Positions 21,136 to 32,363 of a stretch of 64,000 nucleotides of DNA are shown here, piece after piece. The notes below the pieces were generated by a model. That model was not told the DNA's origin. It saw nothing but the letters and a program-made list of their open reading frames with translations, and ran no database searches. The stretch's first letter is position 1. Each line of letters opens with the position of its first letter. Origin of the DNA: Golubevia sp. BC0850 (Eukaryota; Basidiomycota; Exobasidiomycetes; Golubeviales; Golubeviaceae); NCBI GenBank assembly GCA_012976225.1, contig JAAVVG010000021.1:518743-582742 (forward strand), given 5' to 3'. Both the position numbers and the translations under genes were made by a program.

Positions 21136-24103
21136 CTAGCTAGAGGAGAAGGTACCATTGAGTCTCAAGTCTCTAGAAGACGGTCCCAAGTAGTAGTTGA
21201 AAGTTCCTTCTGGAATCAGCCACTTGTCCTCATCAACGTCGAAGTAGCTAACATCCTTTCTCTTCAAGACGATCTCGACCTTGCCATTTTCACCTTCTCC
21301 TAGACAAGTCTTCTCGAAGCCTTTCAGTAGACGAGGAGGCTCATCCGCTACTTCTGGAAATCCAAGGTAGAGTTGAGAAGAAGCGCAAGCGCTAGTAGTA
21401 CCTGTGTTTGAGACCGTGAAGCTCAGAGTGAAGGCAGTCTCGTTGAGATCGCTTTGAGGAGTTGGGATTGATTTCCAGACCGAGCCTGAAAGCTTGATAT
21501 CAGAGTTTGATGAAGAGGAAGAGGAAGTATCGTTGGAGCTAGAGGAGGATGAGGCTTGACGTTTGGATGCGGTAGAGCTTGAGCTTTCGAGAGAAGAAGA
21601 GACGTCTGCATCCTTCCATTCGAAAGTGGTGTAGGTCAAACCGTGACCGAATGGCCATCTAGGCTCGATTCCTTGCTCGTCGAACCAGCGGTAGTCTAGG
21701 TAGAGTCCTTCGGTGTAGTTGACTGTTGATGCATTCGACACTTGAGCTGGGTAATCACTGAGATTGTGACCCCAGGTGAAGGGGAGGCTAGCAGAAGGAG
21801 ACTTGTCTCCGTACAGAATTTCGACGAGGTTTTCTCCAGAGTTCTGTCCAGCGAATCCTTGCCAGATGATAGCAGTGATGTTCTCGTGATCCGCCCATGC
21901 CTCGACGTTCATACTGTTTCCTGAATTCATGACGACGATGGTGTTGTTGAAGTTGTTGGCGACACTAAGGATCATGGATTCTTGCTCATCTGAAAGTTTC
22001 CAGGTTGTAAGATCGAAGGCTTCCGAAGCGTAGGTGTTGACGAAGACCAGACTGGCATCGATAGGTCCAACTGTTGTTGTGAAAACTCCGAAGCTACCAC
22101 CTGTGAAGTCTCCATAAGCTGAAACTCCTTGAGCGAGCTTAGGAATCCAGTCGGTGTCGGTGTTGTTCAAGGACCAGGTCACAGCTGAGAAAATGATGGG
22201 AAAGGGAGAGTCAGAAAGGAAACGAAGGCATGGCGGGCACTCTCGGTCTGAGTTCTTTCTGAAGACTTACCAGTGTTGTCTTGACGAGCTCTGGCTTGAA
22301 TGGCTTCCAAAGGAGTGATCAGCCAGGGGAAGGTAGGGACCCCTTGACCTTGTCCAGCCGAATGTCCGTTCACGACGAAGGGAGAGCTCAAGAACGAACC
22401 AGAATCGAATCCGTTAGGTCCTCTGTGACTTGGTCCACCATCTTCTCCAATTACAGAGATTCCTCTGGGCTTGGAAAGCGGAAGAGCGTTGTTCTTGTTC
22501 TTAAGAAGAACGATACTAGCTGTACCAGCTTCGGTGATGAGAGCAGAATGGTTTCCTTGAACGTTGGCATCGACGACGTCACTTGTGACTGGTATTGGTT
22601 GGACGTCTTGACCAGCAGCGTACCAAGCTCCAACGACTCTTACTGCCATGTCGTCGAGTCTTGATTCTGGGAAAGTTCCATTGGCGATGTAAGTCTCTAG
22701 AGTCGAGAAAGACCCAAAGTCCAATCCGTTCAAAGCGGCTACGACTTCAGATTTTTGAGCACCTTGATCAGGTAAGACGAAACCTGGGAAAAGATGTCAA
22801 AGAGAGAAAATTGAAGTGTTAGGAAAGTGAAGACAAAAGACATTGGTTTGATGTTCTAAAAGTCGAAGCTCACCCGAGAAGTCGAATCTTCCTTTTAGCT
22901 CAGCGTTCAGGAGCTCCGAGTTAGAACAAGACCAACTTCCGTTGACCATGTTCATAGCGCACATGGCACCGCTCAATCCAGCTTCGATAGCTCGGCCCCA
23001 AGGTACTAGGTAGATCTCCTGGATGGTACGGATTCCTGCTTTCTTGTCGACAGTGCTTCGATTGGTCTCGTCATCGTTCAGTAGATAGTGTTTAGCGACC
23101 GTCTGAGAGCCCACAGAAGTGAAACCAGAGACAACAGCATATGCAGCCTGGAGGAGGGAAGGAAGACATTTTCGTTAGAAAAAACACAAAAGCGAGACGT
23201 TAGCGGATTTGAAGACAAAGGACTCACCTCTCCAGCCAAGAAAGGATCGGCTCCATAAGATTCCTTAGATCGACCACTGAAGGGAGTTCTGTACATGTTG
23301 ATGACTGGACTTTGAGCGGTGTAGCCTGGAAAAAGAAGCAAGAAGGAGGGTGAGAGATGAGTCAGTTTCAAAAAGACTTTCGATGCCTCTCTCGATCTTT
23401 ACCTTGATCTTGTCGAAGGCGTTGTTGAAAGTACCTCACTCACCTTTTCCGATGAACTCCTCCCCCATGGCTGCTCCTACTCTTTGCATCAAATCTCTGT
23501 CGAAAGTTGAAGCCAGATTCAATGAAGACAAGAATCCAGACACTCCAGTTTGGTCTGCCATTCCATAAGAACCATCCTTTACCACCAAACCTGGAAATCC
23601 TAGCTCCGAGACTTTGTCAGTCACTGATCCAGTACTGGAGATGATCGATATCTTGTCAGTGACGTTGAGTTGAGCTACAAAGGCTTGAGCTTTAGAGATG
23701 GAGTCCGAGGGCCAGTAGGCGTTGGCAGTGACGTTCGGCCATTGAGCTGATTGAAGGGAAAGTGAGAGAAAAAAGAGATCAGGTTATGAACTCTAGAAGT
23801 GGTGACAAACTCTAATTACTCACTGCAAGGGTGACTGTCGGTGCAGGTTGAGACTTCGCTACTCGAAGAACTCATTCCCCCTTCACTCATTCCCATGCCC
23901 ATACTCATACCCGTACCACTACCGCTTCCTGCACCTCCTGGTGGAGTTCCGCTTCCACTTTCAGATCCAGATCCCGACCCAGAAGAAGCCCCAGTTGCAG
24001 TAGAGTTGTCAGCTCTGGCCTGGACGAATTGAGCAGAAGTTGAAGATGTTAGAGTTGAGACCAAGAGAGCCCAATGGACCCAAGAGACTGAGATAGACCG
24101 CAT
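21136..24103 (-). CDS. Secreted beta-glucosidase, glycoside hydrolase family 3
   Basis: Exons 24103-23824, 23746-23444, 23325-23228, 23147-22874, 22783-22271 and 22184-21136 give 838 residues. The N-terminus is a signal peptide (ALLVSTLTSSTSAQ), then a Ser/Gly/Met-rich linker. The GH3 barrel shows KDGSYGMAD, VAKHYLLNDDETNR and GFVLPDQGAQ, in which Asp324 occupies the nucleophile position; most fungal relatives have SDW there. The alpha/beta sandwich (GENLVEILYGDKSPSASLPF, then YLDYRWFDEQGIEPRWPFGHG) and a C-terminal fibronectin-III-like domain, split by a Ser-rich insertion, complete the usual fungal plan. It hydrolyses cellobiose or other beta-glucosides outside the cell. Start chosen at the ATG before the signal peptide. 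Confidence 0.93.
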
Positions 24104-24177
24104 CTTGAATACTAGAGAGATGATAAAAAGAAGTGAGAGGAGGGAAAGCAAAGGAAGAAGAAAAAGAGAGAGGAAGG

Positions 24178-24184
24178 TTTTATA
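24178..24184 (-). promoter_or_regulatory. TATA-like box of the GH3 gene
   Basis: TATAAAA on the minus strand lies about 75 bases upstream of the GH3 start codon, a plausible spacing once a short 5'-UTR is allowed for. It is the clearest TATA element in this part of the window. Confidence 0.45.
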
Positions 24185-24872
24185 TGAATTTTCAAGGGAT
24201 AGCCGTAGATCCCGTAATCCACGGCTCCTATTCTCGTCTGCACAGCTGAATCCGGGAATAGAGTAGAAAAAAGAGGTTCGAATAGATTTTGGCTGAAAAA
24301 TTGAGGTGCGTAGGACCCAACGAGGCCTTCAAAAAGTTGAATACCTGCCGTTTCTTCCAGCGGCTGTGTTCAAACCCGCCGGTCGAAGCTGTTCATTGAA
24401 GCTTTCTTAAATTCGTTCGCTACTTCTCTTTGTATTTGAGATCTGAGATTTAATCTCTGTGCGATCCGAGTCTATCTCAGATTGATCCATTCTCTTCTAC
24501 CTGGATCTCTCTCTCCGTCAGGTTTCGTTAGAATCGACTGAGATCTTGACTCTCCCCCTGATTTGGTTTTAGATTTAAAAATTCAGAAGTCATTCAGCCA
24601 CGACTCTTCAAACCCTCCCCATTACTGGAACCTCGAGGCCATTGTAGTCTCTGTGTACTCAACTCGAATTCTCACTCTCCACCCACACTTTCATTTTAGT
24701 TAGAGGTCGCAGATGGAGCCATATGAATTTTTGGGTGTGTGTGAGTTGTGTAGAGGATAGAAATGCAAGAATTAGATCATAGATGCATAGTCAAAACAAA
24801 AGAGAAAGAAAGTACATGATGGAAGAAAAGGAGAAGCAAATGAAAAGAAACAATTGATGGGGGTGAAACCGA
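24185..24872. other. Intergenic: GH3 upstream region and S16 3' flank, no gene seen
   Basis: No open frame with a motif is present. The stretch nearest 24872 would be the 3'-UTR of the ribosomal gene. Confidence 0.5.
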
Positions 24873-26059
24873 TTAACGGTATGACTGTAAGAAACGAAAA
24901 AAGGAGAAGAGAAAACTATCAGTAAAAGTCATTTCTAAAGTTGACAGCAAGGGAGCATCGATTCGAGTTTCCTTTCCATCTGAAACTCGACCTCGTCATC
25001 TCCTTCGACTTTTCCACTCACTTTTTGTCTTCTGGATCTGGCTCCCTTTCCTCCGAACTTCTTTGGTTCCATTCTACGTGGGTCAGCGATGAGTAGAGTT
25101 CTGTCGTAGTTGACGAAAAGTTGACGTAGTTCTAGGGCAGAGGCGGCATCGTAGTATTTGGCGTAGTAGGCAACTAGAGCTTTGGCAATGGCTTGACGAA
25201 TGGCGTAAACCTGGGAGACGTGTCCTCCTCCAGAAACTCTGACACGGATATCGACGGTGCTGAGATAGAAGGAGAGGTAAAAAACGTGTAGGTGTTAGAG
25301 AAAGGCGATTTTAGGCCTTGGAATAGACAGAATTGGACTGATGAAGATCGAGAGAGCTCGAGGATTCAACATTGAGGAACTGATTGCTAGGAGGTCTAGA
25401 GGGTAGAGGGATCCAATGCATTCCATCGTCACCTGAGAGAAGTTGGCACCATCTCCAAGCCAGGCCTCCTGATAATCTCCAATGCTGAAGCACCTCGCCT
25501 GTTTCCAAACAATCTTTTGCGACAGAGTTGAAGAACCTGGTTTGCGTAGTCGCAGTCTTCGGAGATGCGGCTGCGCTTGTCCGTCCAGCTTATCCTGTCT
25601 TCCAACTCAAGGCTGCGATCTGACCATACCTGACCCATCATCCTCAAACCAGCTCTCAACCAACCCCTTCTTCCAATTCCAGATCCTCCATCTATGAGGA
25701 ACCTCTTGGCTATTCTCAGTGATTCGTGTTGTCTCATCTTGACCCAGTCGTCCCACCATCCACCATACAACCTATCTACCAATCTTCCATCTCCCAAAAT
25801 CTATCGATCTCAATTTCCCCTCATCTCTCCGATTCTGTCTGATCGACTGCTTTAATCTTCATCCAAACTCGACTACTCACGAGAACTTATCTTCACCGAC
25901 GACCAAAACTGGCTCATAAACCTTCCATCTTAGGATCTCTGGTTCAGTCAAGTGAATTGGTTGACCGTTGACTCTGATTAGACCCTTACCTTCCTTGGCA
26001 TGGGCAACGGCGGTGGCTGTCTTCTTCTTTCCGAAGCAGGAAACTGATTGATAGGACAT
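24873..26059 (-). CDS. RPS16: 40S ribosomal protein S16 (uS9)
   Basis: Exons 26059-25881, 25259-25022 and 24884-24873 give 142 residues, the normal length. Exon 1 starts [20 protein letters not shown]; exon 2 carries [20 protein letters not shown] and [20 protein letters not shown]. The last coding exon is only 12 bases and supplies the invariant Ser-Tyr-Arg terminus that contacts P-site tRNA in the ribosome. Intron 1 is 621 bases, by far the longest in the ribosomal genes here, and contains a 122-codon open frame on the same strand without any motif. The tiny last exon would be missed by ORF-based annotation. Confidence 0.95.
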
Positions 26060-27176
26060 GACTAGAGGTTGGTGGTGCGGAGAGGAGAGGAGGATGAGGG
26101 TCAGTATTGGAAAGTTGATGGTTTTGATGAGATGGAACCCGGGACTGATCGAAGATTTGATTGAAAAGATTTCGGGACTAGGTTTTAGAGCAGGAAGAGG
26201 TTGAGAAGAGGTGGAGAGAGGGGATTGGAGGTTTGACTGGACGAGCAGCAGGACTCTCCATCCTTTGTCTCTTCTCTGTGATAATTCCAGCATGACCTGT
26301 CCCCTGAAATCGAGGTCTTTCGAGTTCCACTTTCCCCTTCAAGACAGGAAGCAGGAGCGTCGCAACCCAGATTCGAGTTTTCTTCCTTCCTCTGCCGCTG
26401 CACCACCAACTTCTCCCATCCTCCTCCTCTGACTTTTCCCATCCTCTATCGACATAGTAAATGGTTTGAAATTGCCGGCATTGAAGAATCAGAGCGTTTG
26501 ACGAGCTTGAAAGATTGACGTAGGACTTGCAATTGAGTATTTGAGGCAATTGAAGAATTTTCTTCCCCTTCTTCTTGGAGAGCTCGAATATCGGTTCTTT
26601 CTTCTTCTGAGTGGGTTCTCATTTTGAGCTATTTGGGGTTCATGTTCATGGCTTGTTCGATCATCGTTCTTACCAAAAGCTTTGAGCGGAAAACTAACCT
26701 TGACGATGGGCGGAGAAGAGGAAAGGAGAGAAGGAAGAAAATCGGAGGAGACTGCGAGACTGAACGCTGGACTATGCTCGACTCCTCTCCCTCTGCTCCT
26801 ACAGTATGTCAATCTTCTCTTCACTTCAACATTGGATTTTGGTTTAGAAGATAGAAGAATTTCAACTTTACAATAGGTTTCAACTTGAGCTCATGGAACG
26901 AGCGTTTCACAGCCTTGTCTGTCTGTCTGCCTGTCCGTCTCCCCCCCCTCCCAATTTTTGCCCCTCCTCGCCTCTGATTTTCCAAAGAATTCTCTATACG
27001 ATGTTTGCTCCAGGTTTGAGCCTCCAAAAGACAATCATCTCAATCAAGATTAGAGGGTGGTACGATTGAACCGAACGCTTTCATTGTCGTTCGGGTCGAA
27101 GCAGTGGACTGGGGTCGCGAGTCCAGCCAGAGGAGCAAGTCGACCAAGACAAAGCACATCTTCTTTGCTGTCCACG
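26060..27176. other. Divergent promoter region of RPS16 and mitochondrial uL4, with one unexplained small ORF
   Basis: A minus-strand ATG at 26622 opens 58 codons (MRTHSEEERTDIRALQEEGE, ending NHLLCR, stop 26448-26446) with coding-like composition. Open frames continue downstream to about 26178 in other phases, so a small spliced gene is possible, but I could not build one. C-runs occur near 26941. Confidence 0.35.
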
Positions 27177-28770
27177 ATGACGACGATGAACAGGATCATT
27201 TCAAGCGCAAGAACTTCAACTTCTTCGAGTCTACGGATAAACTCAACGACGACAACGACGACAACGAGGACAACGAGAGCTGTGACTGCGTCAACCTGCT
27301 TCGCAACTTTTTCATCATCTTCTGCTTTCAATTCTCGATTCATTCACACTTCTCAGCCTCTAGATCCAGCTACTTCCACAGATCCAATTCAAGAACTCAA
27401 TAATCACATCTTGAATCATCAGCCTGAGTTACAGTTGCAGTCACAGCGGGATGAGGGAGTGGAAGGGTTGCGAATGAGCGTAGGTGAGTAAGAGTAAGAG
27501 TAAGAGCAAGTTATGCAACGTTCCAGGAAAGAGCAACCACCTCGGATGATACAGATGAAAGGACAAGAAGAGATTTTGATTGGAGTCAGACTGAAATCAA
27601 AAGAGGCTAAGGAGACACACTGTGCAGTAGAAAGACTTATACCACCTGTTCGAGTCCACCCTCTGACTTTCATCTCTCCGTACAACTTCCCTTCCCTACC
27701 CCTCAGCGATGCCAACAACAACACCTCTAGTCCATCTTCCACTTTCCTACCTTCATCCTCTATCAAAACTTTCAACCTTCCCACATCTACCTTCCCCCTT
27801 ACCTTCAAAAATCCAAGCTGAAAAGTCCATAATCCCTCTGTCTTCCCACGTCTTCTCCTCACCTCCACGTCGAGACATCCTACATTCCTCAGTAGTCTAT
27901 TACCTAGATGCCTTGAGATCTGGTACCGCATCAACCAAAAACCGTTCCGACATTAGAGGTTCATCACGAAAGTTACGTCCACAAAAAGGATCTGGAAATG
28001 CTCGATTAGGAACCAAGAGTTCTCCAACTTTGAGAGGTGGTGCAGTAGCTCATGGTCCACATCCAAGGAATTTCGCTACTAAAATGAACAGAAAAATGAG
28101 AAGTTTGGCTTTAAGGAGTGCTTTAAGTTCTAAATGGAGAAGTGGTGATTTAGTGGTTGTAAAGAATTTATATTGGGATCCTCCTCCTCATAGTACTAAT
28201 AAATTGGATAAGATGTTGAAAACTAAAGGTTGGAATGATGCGATTTTTTTAACTGCTCCTAGAAATCCTGAAACTCCAGAAATCGAAGGAAGTTATGCAA
28301 GCAAGAATGTTGCTACCAATCCTATTTATTCGGAAATTCAAATCAAGGAGCATGAGAATGAAATTAAGAATTTTTTGAAAAGTTGTTTGAATTTGCCTAG
28401 GATTGAATTGGTGAAATTACATGATTTGGAGGAAACTATTAAGAGAAATGGGGTCAAATCTAAGGAGGATGAAAAGAAACCTGGTGAATTACATGCTTAT
28501 GAAATTTTGAAGAGGAAAAAAGTCGTGTTGGATTTGGGAGCTTTGGAATGGTTGGAAGAGAAATTAGGTGGAAGTCTAGCTCATCTAGAAAGTGAAGACG
28601 GCGATCAAATCTTTGGGAATGAAGGTGAAAATGTTGATTTGGGAGAATTGGGACTAGGTGAATTGGGTGAAATTGAAGATGGGTTGCAAGAGGAATTGAG
28701 TAACGAGGCGGATGAGATCTTGGAAAGGAACGGGGTTGAGAGTGGAAAGGTTGAGAAGGTTAATATTTAA
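27177..28770 (+). CDS. Mitochondrial large-subunit ribosomal protein uL4m
   Basis: Exons 27177-27483 and 27707-28770 give 456 residues. The N-terminus is a Ser/Thr/Arg-rich mitochondrial presequence (MTTMNRIISSARTSTSSSL). The uL4 core is in exon 2: RRDILHSSVVYYLDALRSGT, then RGSSRKLRPQKGSGNARLG and GGAVAHGPHPRNFATKMNRK, which form the extended loop at the exit tunnel, followed by KWRSGDLVVVKNL. The C-terminal 130 residues are a Glu-rich extension that is longer than in most relatives. The ATG at 27177 is the first in frame; the frame is open upstream to 27057 without ATG. Confidence 0.9.
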
Positions 28771-29260
28771 AAGCTAGGAACCTTCGATGGAAATCAAAAG
28801 GTTAGAGAAGGTGAAGTCTTCACTTTCCACAAGACCGGTTCTTTGTTCTCTTTTGCCCCCCCCCCCTTTTTTAGACGATCGCAAATCTCATTGTCATATT
28901 ATAACAAGAAATCAAAACTTATCTTTCTCTCTTCTTCATTAGTGAATTCTCGAGAGGATTGTTCTCTCGAGAGGATTGTTCAAGGACCAAATAGACCTAA
29001 TCGATCACACATGAACTTTTTACGAACTTGAAGATGTCATTTCAGTAAGATCAGTGCCGATCCAAATGAACAGGGAAATCAAAACAGCATAGAGGTGGTA
29101 TCACAGACGGATCCTTTCCCGAAACGGGTGGGTTCAGAGAAAGCTGAGGTTTGAAAGCCTCGACAACGCCTACTTGCAAACTTTTTTGAATCTTCCAAAC
29201 CGATTCCGCTACTTGGTCCAACAATGTAGAGTATCTCAAGAGACCTTCTAAGTCGACTTT
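28771..29260. other. Intergenic with a long C/T homopolymer run, no gene seen
   Basis: This is the convergent 3' region of uL4m and secreted-family member P1. It contains a C-run followed by a T-run near 28857-28874 and the 17-base tandem repeat listed separately. Confidence 0.5.
28948..28981. repeat. Perfect 2 x 17-base tandem repeat with a CTCGAG palindrome
   Basis: The unit TCTCGAGAGGATTGTTC occurs twice with no spacer (28948-28964, 28965-28981). Confidence 0.9.
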
Positions 29261-30007
29261 TCAAATCCAGCCGGCCGCAGTGATCAAAGCTCCTGTCACT
29301 CCCACTAGAAACAACGAAGTTACTCCAATTAAATGAGCTGAATCCTGTTCATACTCAGAAGGATTTGAAACAAGCGTGCTGGCATTTGAGTCGCTTCTCA
29401 CATTGGAAGGAGAGGAAAGAAAGGGGAGGGTGTTAGTGTCAGAAACACTCAGCGTCAATCTTGATTCCTGAAAATGAGTACCGGCGTCTCAAAACTCACT
29501 ACCAGTGATCAACTGCAATTGTTAGGAGCTCAGTGCCATCGACGAACTCTGGACGACTCTCTCCAGGTCGACTGTTGAAGCATTCTCCGTTAATCACGTC
29601 TCCCTGGAAGAAAAGTCACTTTGAGTGAGCAAGTTTTGCACTCATCCTCTATAATTACTGGTCAGAGTACTCACATAGCAACATTGTGACCCAACTTTGA
29701 TTCCATTGGGACAGCTTCCGCGGTCTGACGAGACCACGTCGCCCCCCGCAGTGGGAGAGGAAAAAGCCACAGTCGAAGCGGTCTCTGCATACATTTCCAA
29801 GGACTTGATCAGAGACCTTTCGGATCCAATATTTGGATTTCCAGAAGAGGTAGCTGAATCGGAAGAGGTTGAAGTGGAGGTCGAACTAATAAAGTTGAGG
29901 ACTTGCGAAGGAGAGGTTGTAGAAGAGGTTGCTACTTGAGGCAAAGCCGCAACTGAGAGGAAGCAACAAGTAGAAGTCAAGAAAGAGATGAGGATAATGA
30001 AATCCAT
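29261..30007 (-). CDS. Small secreted/anchored Cys protein, tandem family member P1 (intact)
   Basis: Exons 30007-29675, 29603-29500 and 29393-29261 give 189 residues. The order is: signal peptide (FLTSTCCFLSVAALP), Ser/Thr-rich stalk of about 50 residues, then the conserved block STVAFSSPTAGGD, GSCPNGIKVGSQCCY and GDVINGEC. The cysteines are spaced C-X9-CC-X8-C. Next come RPGESRPEFVDGTELL, the junction motif WYDSN, and a C-terminal hydrophobic segment (LFLVGVTGALITAAGWI) that could be a GPI signal or a membrane anchor. Exon borders fall at the same places in P2 and P3, which supports the model. I know no described family with this pattern. Surface or secreted protein is an inference from the termini. 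Confidence 0.7.
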
Positions 30008-30675
30008 GCTTCTAGTGGATGGAGGGAAGGAGAGACAAACGAAAAGCCAATTTTTCATAAACCTCGCTGTGTTGTGCGACCGCGTGGGAAGCCTCTTCGA
30101 AAATTCAGCAAAGCTATCTGGCTACGCTTTTTTCTTACATGCTCTTGGGACGCAAACTTGCTACACTATCCTGTCCCTAGCGTGGCTCCGAAATCCATAT
30201 GGCGGACTGGCGAGATTGTAAAGAAGAGAGTGGGATGCCGCAGTAAGGTGACAGTGAAGCTACTCCCGGAGCTCAGTCTTTCATGATTTCCTTCGAAGTA
30301 CTCAGAAAGAGTCTCAGTCGGAGGGAGAAACAACTGGCTGTTCGAAGGCTACATATCACATCCAAACCTCCAGCTCTTTCGACCGGTGGCAAAAAGGGCA
30401 GGATCAAGAGAGTGTTTCAAGTCAGATGGCCTCGGACTCAAAGCTCAGAAGAATTTCTGGGTGTGAGGATGTATCAGAAACTCACAGATAGACTGTTACA
30501 ACATTGGTCTCTCGTGTGAATAAGAGCAGGGTTCTATACAACCAAAAACTGGAAACCTCGAGAGTTCCTACAAGGAGTCCCTTTTGTCTTCTTCAAATTC
30601 AGCTGAGTAGTTCTGATGCTTACGGAAACTCTCTATTACAGGCCCAAAGATGCTCAATATCTAAGAATGGATAAT
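30008..30675. other. Upstream region of P1, no confident gene
   Basis: A 78-codon ATG-led ORF lies at 30283-30519 on the plus strand (basic, no motif). I regard it as unproven. Confidence 0.35.
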
Positions 30676-30745
30676 TCAAATCCATCCAGCCAAGATGACC
30701 AAAGCTCTTGCAACGCCGAGTAGAGAAGGCAACTAGGCTTTTAGA
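30676..30745 (-). pseudogene. Remnant of the tandem secreted family (P0), C-terminal anchor only
   Basis: The minus strand reads a terminus ALVILAGWI then stop (30678-30676), aligned base by base with the 3' ends of P1 and P2 at roughly 70 percent. Similarity ends after about 70 bases; no Cys block or signal peptide is found upstream. It marks a fourth, largely lost, copy in the array. Confidence 0.6.
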
Positions 30746-31103
30746 AGTACAGTCTCTAAGAAGCTCGGATTTCCCCAACCTCAAGAGCGGATTTCAGGGG
30801 GCTTACGAAGAGAAGGGATGGTCGGTGGCAAAAGTTTCGAGGGATCAGTCGCCTGTGCTTCGAGAATCTCTGTCCAGCGTTGCCTTGGCCAATGAACAAA
30901 CCTGTTTTATCGTTTTCGCTCAGATCTGAAATTTGAAGATTGGCAAGGCAGCTCAATCAATGATTTACGATTGTCCTCGAAGGGAGATTGAGACCAGCAG
31001 ACGGTGTTTACTCTCTCTCTCGTTTTCTTCCCTAGATTTCTCCCACTTTTGCATCGGTTGACATTGACACTTCACGCTATTGAACAGAACTCCATCCCAC
31101 GAG

Positions 31104-31606
31104 ATGGAGGTTCCGAGTTCGGCTTTGCCGGTCAGAGTCAACTTGAATGGAAGTGTCGATCTGAATACCAAGTTGAACCTCTCTCGTGAGTTCGTACGCT
31201 CACAGGGGAACAGAACGCTCAGATACAGTCTCGGTATCTGAACCACTATTCTATCTCTCATGTCCTCGCTTTCTCATCCTCAGGCATCCTGATCAAGCAG
31301 TCGGCAATCGTTTCAAGTTTTATTGCAAGGTCAATCGATTCGGTTCACTCCAACTTCATGACCCCGGATCTCTCTATCAACGATCGATTCCCCTCGACCA
31401 TGACGTTAGAACAGCTTGAAAAGCTCTCCACTTCCTGCCGGAGTGTCTGGAGTGCGATCTCGAAACTTCTGCAACAGAGTGACACTCTCGCATCCAGCTT
31501 TCTTGTTTCTAAGTCGAAGGCTTTGGATCCATCTCAACTCGTACTGGTTCTGCACTCCATTGGACTTCATATCACAGGGTCCAATTTTTCTCTTGGCCGT
31601 TCATAG
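31104..31606 (+). CDS. Orphan two-exon gene, 134 residues
   Basis: Exon 1 31104-31185 (MEVPSSALPVRVNLNGSVDL...) and exon 2 31284-31606 join through a GTGAGT donor and a CTCAG acceptor. The total of 405 bases is in frame. The product has no signal peptide, one Cys, and a mainly helical second half (TLEQLEKLSTSCRSVWSAI, then LVLVLHSIGLHI). I do not recognise it. Exon 1 ends at the donor and exon 2 has no stop for 107 codons, which is the main support; function cannot be stated. It sits inside the secreted-family array on the opposite strand. Confidence 0.5.
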
Positions 31607-31995
31607 AAGTCTGGAGGAGAGATCACGGCTCTTGGTCGCCTGTTCTCAAGCTCGAGATCAAAGGAGACTCCGAGGTTTAGGTGGTCCGTCAAGTCCAGAG
31701 GATCATGAAGTCTTCAAAAGCCTAAACTTGCTCTTCGAGAGTTCCAAGATTCGAACACTCTCCGCTTGCAGGTACACTGCTCATGTCGTTGAACGGCGAG
31801 TGATTTCTGATTCATAGCAGGATCAAAACCATTTTACTTCCCTTTTTTGTCTTCTATCTTTCTGACCCTCTTGCCTTTTCTTTCCCTTCAGAGTTGTGCC
31901 AAATCACGTTCATTTGTGAGTTTTCGTTTCTTGACTTCAAACGAAGGTTCTCTCTAATCCTCTTTTTCTCTTCATTCACTCTTCTCTCGTTCGCA

Positions 31996-32363
31996 ATGCT
32001 GGGTACGTAATCAGACAACTGCTTCCTATCTGTCTATTTCTAGTCAACTTTCCGTCCCAACCTACCAATCAAGCTCCAGAAGTACCTACGAAAGTTCTTT
32101 TCATACACTCCAATCAGTCACAATCTCTCAACCACTCGCTCGACCAGGTAGCCTCTCTACCGGAAGAACACCCATCGAACCCAAAGCAAAAGGCATCAGA
32201 AGAGTGTCTAGGTCCTTATGACTTCCAGGCCAAAAAGCTCGAAGTCGGGTGGTGTCTATCAGCGTTCGGAGTTCTATCATACTGCTTCAGCGATCTCGAC
32301 GACGTCTCAAAGGGTATGGAGTCTTTGCTCGTTGCCGAAGAAAATAGTATAGAGTCAAGATAG
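31996..32363 (+). CDS. Orphan small gene, 108 residues
   Basis: A seven-base first exon (ATGCTGG, 31996-32002) plus exon 2 32044-32363 gives 108 codons ending in TAG. Exon 2 is open throughout: VNFPSQPTNQAPEVPTKVLF, then EVGWCLSAFGVLSYCFSDLD. The inferred intron is 41 bases, short even for fungi, and the donor GTACGT is acceptable but not ideal, so the first exon is uncertain. No recognised domain; three Cys residues. It is on the same strand as, and about 390 bases after, the 134-residue orphan. Confidence 0.35.

Noticed and set aside
25429-25797. 122-codon ORF as a separate gene
   Set aside because: Lies wholly inside the RPS16 intron on the same strand, with no motif; kept only as an observation about the intron.
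30283-30519. 78-codon ATG-led ORF, basic
   Set aside because: No motif, no splice partner and no homologous copy; chance length.
31180-31820. 133-codon ORF in a second frame over the 134-residue orphan
   Set aside because: The spliced frame has consensus splice sites and an ATG; this one has neither.
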